DNA of 64,000 nt. Source: Isoetes taiwanensis (Eukaryota; Streptophyta; Lycopodiopsida; Isoetales; Isoetaceae). The notes below the pieces were generated by a model. It was not told the origin of the DNA and made no database searches. It saw only the letters and a program-made list of their open reading frames with translations. Location of the stretch: positions 1-64,000 of the forward strand of contig JAJEKV010000268.1 of NCBI GenBank assembly GCA_021234155.1, in the 5' to 3' direction. Below are positions 55,565-64,000 of the stretch, in pieces (position 1 is the first letter of the stretch; every line of letters begins with the position of its first letter). The translations under genes were made by a program, and so were the position numbers.

Positions 55565-58169
55565 AATGTATCCCCTTTCCTGAATAAAAGATGGCTGGCC
55601 AATGCCTATATGGCTCTACGTTGCCTTGATTGATTGTACAGCTCAGAAAGGGTTTTTTTCCATGAAAAACGCGAGGTTTTTAACCGATCTGCCGAAGAGG
55701 TTGGATGTACCTAATAGCTGTTACTGTGGAGCATATGTTTTGTGCATCGAGGATGCAGGTCTGAGATAGAGATAATGACGGCAAACGAGAGGATTGGGCC
55801 CAAATAACAGGTATTCCTCTTGCAGAGAGGTGCATAAACTTGCTGTTTACATTTTGTATATATTAATTTCAGATACAACTCTTAGAATTACTTCTTTTGA
55901 ATATTTCCTCTTCCAAAATACTTTGTTCTTGCAGAAAAGCTACATGATGTGTACGTGTACATAATACAGAGAAGCTCTTTGAAGTGTAAGGACAATTGCT
56001 ACTTCTTATTTGTTATGTTATTCTGTCCAGCACACTCTCACCTCAGACTTTAGGATGTTCTAACTGAACTCTTCAACTTGGAAATTGCATTGCTTTAATT
56101 CTTACACAAAGTCAATAGAGCCCAGTAAAGCCACTGCCTGCTCTTTGAGAAGCTTTCCTTGATAGTGTTTGTTGGCTCTTTGTATTCCTTCGCATGAGTT
56201 TTTTATGCAATTATCCGCATTGGATGCTTATTTGATGGAATTGTCTACAAGTCTACCATCTATTTAAGTCTACTGGTTGCCTCTACATTATCTAAGTGCT
56301 AAAGGCATACCTCCTCCAGACTTCTGGCAGCAGAAAGGAATTATCCTTATTGGAGGAGGAAATTGTTGAAGAATCTTATAACTTAAAGAATGTGGTTCTT
56401 TAGAGTTCAATCTAGTCTTGCTCAAGATTTTGACTCATAGTAGCTGTCTTTTCCAAGCTCCCATGATTGGATAAATAGCTTTTGATCCGTTATTACCAGA
56501 ATTGCCTTCCTTTCTTCTGTTGGAGATGGATCAAGAAGTATATATGGATGTTGAAGATGGATTAACAGGTATATACAGATGCTTTGTCTCCCTGCAAAAC
56601 TGGACTTTGATTTCTCTATACTTTTAAGTTTTGAATTACAACTTTCTGATTTATTCTTTCCTTCTGTGTTTTGTATCAGGAAGTGCAAATGGAATTTGTG
56701 AGAATTTATCAACCAAAGCACTAAAGCACTGTGATGGCTTCATGTTAAAACTCAAAGCACTGTTAAAATACAAAGCTTTAGTGGTTGGGATTTGAACCCA
56801 AAATAAACCAGATCTTAGTCTCCCATTCCTCTCCCCTTTGATCTTCTGGAACACTTGTTGAGTGATTGACAGGCTATTATCAGGCTATTATCCTCTCCTG
56901 GTTGATCTTCTGGATTGCCTTCAGAGTGATCCACAACTGATCTAAGCTTCAAATAAGATGACATAAATCAATGCTTCATAAAACCGCTATTGGAAAGTCT
57001 GCAACCAATGGTGTTGCGAATGTGTTTTAAAGCCACCAATGTGCTTTTAAAGCCACCACTTATCCCCTAAAGATTTAATTGATGCAACTTACTAGTTAAC
57101 GCCTAGGCTAGGCTAACTTTCAACTAACCTTGGAGAGAATTTCGCCATGGTTTGGCTCCAAAGCTATGGTTAGCCCTTTAATTATCTTTTCAAACTATGA
57201 CCTTCAAATACAAAAGCAAGTAGATTGGAAGGATGAACATTACACTCATCTTATGGAGTAGATATACTAAGGTTAATCACCTAGCAATGTATTAACATAG
57301 TAACAAATTTATGTAATAGTTAGTGAAAGAATAACATTTGTTTGGTTCAAATAAAAACCCGTCAAGAAGCAAATGTGCATGTTAAGTCGTGCATTATAAA
57401 TTTCCATTTGAAATAAATGGCCATGCCCACATGATGTGATATCAAGTTTGTTTTCCAGCCTTGACGTATTTATTTCATGAAAAAAGTTAGGACAGGGGCA
57501 AGGGGCGCATAATTTAGGACAGAGGGCATGCCCCACAAGTTTTTAACAACCAAATCTTGCTCCCCTATGACGTTTTCTTACATGACACTATTTTCCTATC
57601 TTGTTATAATAAACACTATTTTCCTATCTTGTTATAATAAACACAATACAGATACTATAAGATACTATATGGACACTTGCAATTGTATCTTTTATTCTCA
57701 CAATGGTTTGAGCTATATAACGGTGACATTGCCCATCTCTCGATGGAGCATCTTTGAGAAGTCTAGTACACAATGGCAAGCTTCATTTTAAAGTCATAGC
57801 ATGCAGATAGCTTATAGTGTCTTAACCTCATTTTAGAGGTAATACAACAATTAAGAACAACATTATAAATATGAAGTGTTTACATGCCAAGCTCTTCAAT
57901 AATAATAGGAGGTGACCATGTGGAAACTGAAGAAAACATGTTAAAAGATATGCAATCCACATGTCCACCAAATAGAAACTACCAATTCAAATCAATGTTA
58001 CCAATCTACCTTATGAGCATGAGTACTGGAGACAACAACGCAGCTTCAAATCCTGTATGTTCAATTACTTCAAGAATGCCTTTTGTTTTGCGCAGTTTGA
58101 ACTAACACAAATCTATTACTAAATAAGGTCTGAAACTTATGGTAAATCCAATTTCGCAGGGTTGGAACA
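55565..58169. other. Unassigned 2.6 kb spacer
   Basis: No supported gene or element. There is a short tandem repeat at about 57582-57640 (actattttcctatcttgttataataaacac, two copies). Confidence 0.5.
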
Positions 58170-58216
58170 AAAGAAATGTTCGCGGCGGCCTTGGCCGCCG
58201 CGATAAATTTCTTGTC
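58170..58216. repeat. GC-rich perfect hairpin, right copy
   Basis: Bases 58180-58203 are the same 24 bp palindrome as at 50735, with centre TT. Outer and inner flanks are inverted relative to the left copy, so the two behave like terminal inverted repeats about 7.4 kb apart. Confidence 0.88.
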
Positions 58217-60020
58217 ATATGTAATGTATACATGCATGGGCTCACATTCGAATATTGTAGCTAGAATTGGAATTGCTACATAGAGTAGCTATTAGCACAA
58301 AAATATTGCATTGTGGATTGGGTACATGTGATATATATATTGTGCTAATGATGATTGTCGTGAATAAAATGATTGTCCTTCCAAAGAAAATTGGGGCGAG
58401 GAAGGGAGGGATATGGAAGGAAGAGGTTTTGTTTAACTTTCTATTAAGTTGCTTTAATTCTTATCATTAGTCCCCTATATTGAGTAAGTACATAGTGCTT
58501 TAGGCTCGTTTGTTTTAGGGGCATTCTCTTGTTTTTGTAATTTTTACTTTTGATTAATAAGCTTTTTTTCCATCCAGAAAAAGTCTATGTATGGGAGCTA
58601 AGGAAGTTGATATTGGGATGGATCAATTTGAACGTCAATTTAATGATAAACTAGTGATTACTAAAGCAAGTCCTATGAAGGCAGAAATGACAAACAAACT
58701 TTACAAATTTTAAAAAGCACAATTTCAGTAAAATGAGAAATTTTGTGATTCTAATTGGGAACGAAATTGTTTTGTTTTGGTGTGTTATGTGGGAGATGTT
58801 TTTTTCTTATTTGAAAAAAAAAATTAAAAAACATTGGCAAGTTCATATATAACATACAAACCATCAAATATAGCATAAATCCATAACACACCAAAATATA
58901 AAGCTTTAATTTTTGGGTTGCCCCTAAGGGGGAAAACCCTTGTTTATGTGGGTTTGTGGCATATTATAGGTATATGCCAGTATATGCTTGAAATATGCCT
59001 ATGACTGCTAAAAACCCCTTATTGGCTGTAAATGCTAGGTCGTTTTCGTTGTTGGGCAGCCACTCTTGAAACGGGCTAACGGAGAGGCCCACTCACGGGC
59101 AACAGTGCATAAGAGTGTGGGATTTAGTATCTGGAATGGCCATTTTTTTCAGTTGCAGGGGTCGTTGGTGCGGGTCTTCGTCGGGACATGCTATTGCGCT
59201 CTAGCTGGTAGGTTTTCTATCATAGTTTATGCAACTTTCGGCTTTAAATTTTTGTCACATCTGCTTCTCTTATCGTTATACGAAACAATTGATCGCGAAG
59301 AATGAGCTAAGTAGTGTGCTAGTGCTAATAGTGGAGAGGGCGGCCTAGTGCTACAGAGAATCTATCTTGTCAACCAGTATTTTCCTTCTCTAAGAAGATT
59401 AGGTTTATAATATATGCCCCATATTTTGTATGTAGTCCTGTAAGCAAGCAGTAAACATGGACGTGAGGCAGGATTACGCTATGGCGGGAGCGGCAATGAC
59501 GATCCCTCTTCATGTGGTGCATGTGCTTTCCCCGTGAGTGTTCAAAACCGATGTTAAAAATTTGAGGTCTCTAGTACAAAGAATCGACGGGGAACAAACG
59601 CCCCCACGGATTTGTTTGCAAATTCTCTTGAGCTTAGAATCTCTTGCACATAGAGTTAAGAAACCTCGGGTTGTTCCTAATTGTCAAAACCAAATTTTGC
59701 CCTTTCCTTGTTCCATCTCAACATCAACATGAATATTTGTGGAATCATTTCCACCTGCTAATGGCATATGTAATTATCCAAATCATGGAATATTACATCA
59801 AGATTGCGAAGGCTTAACTTTAACATCTCCAACAACCATGAGTAGATTGAGTGACATGGATGTGCTGGAAGCGCTTCTTTCTTCTGAATCTCTGCCTGAT
59901 TGTACTATGCTCCCCCCTCTGAATGTCCCTCGACATCAGAAAAGTTCATATTCCTTTTGTGAGGCTACATCTTCTATTGGTGTTTGGAATTGAGATGTTA
60001 TACAGATACATCTTAGTTGT
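58217..60020. other. Unassigned spacer
   Basis: No supported gene. Plus frames 59538-59993 (block MSRLSDMDVLEALLSSESLP) have protein-like composition but no known motif, and sit against the broken end of the Helitron. Confidence 0.4.
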
Positions 60021-60026
60021 GTACAG

Positions 60027-61136
60027 TCACCTGAGACGTCTATGAATCATGAATTTTTCAACCTGTGCTCGAAGAATTGGATCACTAGGTAGCTCTGCAG
60101 ATATAATTTCATCAACACATTCTATTGGTATATCCGGTTCAGTACGTAACACAAGATGTGAATGTGGAAGTCCTCGCTTTTGGAACTCCACTACTGTTAT
60201 TATGTACGATACGCGTTGGAAAAATTTATGTAACAACTCTTTTAATCGTTGTAACCTTCCATGAAAACATCGAACAACAGTCATAGATATATCGGATGCA
60301 TTTCATCCCGGTCCAAGAGGCTTTTATTTCGCCAATCCGTATTCGTTGTCATCGTAATGAAGAAAGTTGGACGACCCTTTGATCTAGAGAGCCAAAGCAT
60401 CGCAGCATCCGAGAACACCAACGTTGACAACCCAAAAATGATGAAGGCAAGATAACATCATTTTGATCGTCATTTTTCGCTGAATAATCCTCATCGTATT
60501 GGATTCTCCTATTTCGAAAGGCAGATGTTCTAAAGTAATTTAATCTTGCATCCTCAATCCGTGAATACATGTCAACCAAGTACTCCCCACATAAACGACC
60601 TAGTCGAAGGAACCTATCCTCATGCAACAGTCGTGCTCTGTACCATTGTAATTGTGTGAGACCGTATTCATTTCTGAGACCCCAACCCCCGTCCAGGTGT
60701 GGAAAAGGAGTGGATATTGTAAAGGTTCATACATGGGATCAAGAATCTTCATAAAAGTTGGTTCACCTTCAGTGCGAGCCCAAAATCCTGCAACTCGAGA
60801 TGCAATATCAGCCGTATTGTTGACCTCTGCAATTGCCGCTATTTCATCACTTCCAATAATTCCTTCAATCGTAATATATGCTGAAGGCATATGCATACTT
60901 CCCATTGTCCGAAGATTTCTAATAAATGGATTTACTTGATCAAGTCTTGAACCAATAGTTGCAATCCACTGAAAGGGCACATTTTGTTGTCCTGCTTGCA
61001 CATAACGTTGTGTATGTATCGTCATATATATACCAATGTATGGGATTTCCGTGTCCCTTGTTGGAAGCAACCGATGATATGTACGTCCCATGATGATCCA
61101 CGGATGAAGGGAAGTCCAAATTGACAAACTCTCCAT
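60027..61136 (-). pseudogene. Helitron_like_N / Rep domain of the Helitron
   Basis: Reads in order: FIRNLRTMGSMHMPSAYI, then FWARTEGEPTFMKILDPMYE and LQYPLLFHTWTG (about 61136-60690). Next (60627-60349) LLHEDRFLRLGRLCGEYLVD, MYSRIEDARLNYFR and ILPSSFLGCQRW. Last (60284-60027) FHGRLQRLKELLHKFFQRVS, VVEFQKRGLPHSHLVL and DEIISAELP. This is the Helitron_like_N domain followed by the HUH endonuclease signature (LPHSHLV), which nicks DNA for rolling-circle transposition. The catalytic Tyr (YxxK) region and helicase are missing. Several frame breaks. Confidence 0.88.
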
Positions 61137-61448
61137 CGACTCCAGAGCACACTAAAGCAAAATAATCTATTTATCTTTCTACATACTCCGTTGAAGCCCG
61201 GCATGTCGTATAAGTTAAGTAGTGCATTAGGCAATGGAGGTAACTTGTGGGGAGCAACCACTTACCCTTATTACAACAAAATCCATTTTGCTCAGCGTTC
61301 AACAAAGGAATCGACAACACGTGCATCGCTTATTCCATGCACACATCATGAATTTCTGACGATCACGATCGCATATGTTGCATGACGAGCCCGCCAATCG
61401 TAATTGTTCTTGGCGGTGAGTTCTCATCCACACTACCGCTTGCACGCG

Positions 61449-61998
61449 TCAACATATTTGGCTGGATGATGTATTTGCATCATCCATGTTTATGCGACGT
61501 TCTCTCTCTATTAGACGTACACGATCCCTCTCCTCATCAGGCAAGTTTGCATAACGTTCCTTTCGTTTATGGCGTACTTCCTCTCTACCCTCTTCAGTTA
61601 ACCTTGCATACCACCCCGCTCTGCATGTATTCTGGTCGCCCACAATTGTCGGCGACCCATCGAGCAACTCACCTGCATTGGTTGATAAAACGTTTAGCGC
61701 TGGATCAACTTCTTCCATTGTCATAGAATGTAGTTGTCTTGATCGTTGTCTTGCTCTGTCACGAGCTACCTCTCGAGCAGTTTCACTCAAATTTGCATAC
61801 CGCTCTCTTTGCCTACGTCGTACTTCCTCCCTACCTTCCTCACTCAGCCTAGCATACCATCCTGATCTGTATCTATTTTGCTCGCCTGCAACTACCTGTG
61901 ATTCCTCAAGTGACTCATGTCCATTAATAGACAGAATGTCTAAATTTGGAGCATTTTCATTTATTCTAATTCCAGATGTGGACGAGGAAGCTCGGGTT
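61449..61998 (-). pseudogene. N-terminal Arg/Glu-rich repeat region of the Helitron protein
   Basis: The minus frame contains two copies of a segment of about 65 residues: CRAGWYARLTEEGREEVRHK and YRSGWYARLSEEGREEVRRR, each followed by RERYANL and a basic helix (DRARQRSR or RVRLIERERR). Such Arg/Glu-rich helical repeats are common ahead of Helitron_like_N in plant Helitrons. It is separated from the Rep part (61136) by about 300 bp of intron-like or decayed sequence. Confidence 0.68.
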
Positions 61999-62091
61999 GG
62001 CTTGTTAATTTATACAGGTTCATGAATAATTTATAAACTCATCCAAATGTAACAGACGTAATCCTATCTGGCAGAAACATTGAGCTTGCAC

Positions 62092-64000
62092 AAATAATCA
62101 TGTTGGACAATATTGCATGACGGACCATCTCCATGATGCATATCATAAATTTGTTCTGCTCAATGTATGGAAATGTTTCAAACGTGGTAGATCAAATTTG
62201 ACCTTTGCTGAAACAAAATGTTAACGATGACCTCTGCTGAAACGAAATGTTAACGATGAGAACGATAATCTAAATGAGAGCGATGTTTGGAAAAATGTGC
62301 ATGCTTGACACGGTTTGAATATCAGCCTGCAAATGTATGCCAATTTGGTGTACTAAGGCACATGCATTAGATGCAATTTGGACCTTTCGGTCTCCCCACT
62401 CTGACTTCACACAAACAATCACACCATTGTAGCCCTTGTATCACGGGGTACATCAAGTAACAAACGAAGGCTCACGGCTAGTCTAAAAACTCTGTTGGCT
62501 CAAAAAGGCATTAAAGGATGTCGATATACAAAAGCTCGCCATATTCAAACTTAACTCCCACTTATAATTATCAATCGGAAGAGTAGTAGATTCGGACACA
62601 TCGACATTAAGGATTTTCTCTTAGTTACATGCACGTGATATACGGTACCATTTGATATTAACAAGCCTGTGGCCTATGGATGATCGTCATATTGAAGATT
62701 GCTTCTTCACTTTTAGATTTGATATACTGCCGTATTCTATCTATATTTAGTCAAAATTATGCATGCATAGTTTTCTCATGAAAACATGTGGATGCAATCT
62801 CAAGTTCTCAAAAACATAACTTTGTTGTCCATGGCCTCGGTCTTTGGTCATTATGGTGGGAAGAAGCACTTAAATGTCAACAATGAGGAAAATGCAGTCA
62901 AAATTTGTTACCCAACCGTCATCACTTGATTCTTGTTCTAGAAGGCATGCATGAATTGGCAGAAATGGCATTCTCTTGACATGGTGTTTCAGAGTCTATC
63001 TGAAGGTGAATACATTGTTGAATACATTGTTGTCTACTGACCATATACATTGTCATACATTGTTGCCTTAAAATATGACAGATCATTCTGCAGCTTTTTC
63101 ACACCATTCTTCCTTGTTTTATGAAGGTGGAAATATACAGCCTCTCTTGTTATGTAGTGTCAAGACCCAGATCATGAGTAAGCACATTATCCTTTGGTGT
63201 TGCCCATTTCTGCTGCATGCTTATTAGGCTATTGGAAGCATATTTATTAGAAAATTGAAAATACTTTTGCACATTCCCTTCCCGAGCTATTAACACCTGA
63301 ACACGATCTCTCAATCTGCCTCTTTCTAATTCCCTAATCTTAATGAGCTCATGCGGCATATCTTTGCAGTTCATCAAATTCCATTCCTTCGACATTAAGG
63401 ATTTTCTCTTACTTCGTTTCCTGCTCCCAGTTATGGTGCCCAGCGCCCGACCTTCAATCAATACGGTAGCGGTAGCGAGAAAACTTTGCACGCGCGCCGT
63501 GCATTCGAATTTCACGGCCACATGGGCCGCCAGCGGCCCATAAGCGCCTGCGTGGGAGGCGTTATCTAGCCCATCAACTGCGCGAAGAATGGAAATATGG
63601 CCTCACAAAAAGCGTACTACGGAATGGAAATCCACCAACAGAATAGATTGCAACCAATTTATATTTATATTTCTCATCTCGTCCCTCTCTGCAAGAAAGG
63701 GTTCCCTCTCTGCAAGACTGAAGCCATCTAACGTCTAAATTTTCTATGGGCCACGAACCAAGAAAAGAGTGCCTCACGAAATGCTCGAGAACACCATTGC
63801 TTATTTGGGCCATGTCCGATCATTTGGACATATTTGAAAACCAACAGACAATATTAACAATCTCAATCTTAACTTTCCACTCTTTCAAACACCACAAATA
63901 GGCCATTATGCACAGAACAGACGCACCATATAAAGTGAGATATGGACCTTGCTTATCAAAATATATTTCTTCTTGTGGGCATGAAAATTGTTGTTCGACA
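62092..64000. repeat. 1.9 kb repeat, copy B (runs off the window)
   Basis: Same order as copy A from gctcaatgtatggaaatg onward, but the first 64 bases (62092-62155) are the reverse complement of those in copy A. The minus frame 63521-63150 is longer than its counterpart in copy A and contains the shared block KDMPHELIKIRELERGRLRD. No family recognised. Confidence 0.88.

Larger units (their letters stand above)
60021..62000 (-). mobile_element. Helitron, truncated after the Rep HUH motif
   Basis: The minus-strand coding carries a RepHel N-terminal half. No helicase domain follows; homology stops near 60020. 5' and 3' Helitron termini (TC and hairpin-CTRR) were not identified. The 1.9 kb repeat copy B begins about 90 bp upstream of the first coding piece. 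Confidence 0.82.

Noticed and set aside
51059-64000. Single LTR retrotransposon with 1.9 kb LTRs
   Set aside because: The two copies are direct, but the inner region holds a Helitron and gene fragments with no gag or pol, copy B runs off the window, and no primer site or purine tract was found.

Overview
This 64 kb window looks like repeat-dense nuclear DNA of a land plant. Nearly all recognisable coding sequence is plant transposable element: Ty3/gypsy retrotransposons, CACTA/En-Spm transposons with Tnp2 and DUF4218, a LINE, a Helitron and a TRIM. The only host-like pieces are a receptor-kinase fragment and a few unassigned exons. The mix suggests a large plant genome, perhaps a non-seed plant, but I cannot prove the taxon. 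No prokaryotic operon, rRNA, tRNA or CRISPR was recognised.

Layout: 1-1.5 kb, tandem repeat of about 1.1 kb. 1.9-12.9 kb, a full-length Ty3/gypsy element on +, with decayed gag, RT, RNase H and integrase and a long 3' region. 13.4-19.5 kb, a CACTA-like element. 21.4-27.7 kb, the most unusual locus: a minus-strand gene resembling DUF7869 transposase-like proteins, divergent from a plus-strand, intron-containing gene. The plus-strand gene encodes an acidic N-terminal segment, a ParB-like domain and a beta-class DNA methyltransferase (DIPY catalytic motif, then a LDAFSCSGTT SAM motif). About 25 copies of a palindrome with consensus GGTATAAATTTATACC sit in its promoter region and introns, and I found none in its exons. 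27.8-29.1 kb, a TRIM retroelement. 30-33 kb, direct and inverted duplications with a 57 bp minisatellite. 36.0-39.2 kb, an internally deleted chromovirus-type gypsy element. 39.2-41.3 kb, a LINE on minus. 41.6-42.9 kb, the 1.1 kb tandem repeat again. 42.9-48.1 kb, a CACTA element on minus with Tnp2, DUF4218 and a SET-domain fragment. 49-50.3 kb, an unassigned exon and minisatellites. 51.1-52.9 kb and 62.1-64 kb, two copies of a 1.9 kb repeat. Between them lie a receptor-kinase fragment, an unassigned minus-strand coding region and a truncated Helitron.

Almost every reading frame is broken by stops or one-base shifts. Where near-identical copies can be compared (51-53 kb against 62-64 kb), differences cluster at C/G-rich spots while AT-rich stretches agree. 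Some breaks may therefore be consensus errors rather than decay. The coordinates of broken genes cover the whole decayed locus, not an intact ORF.
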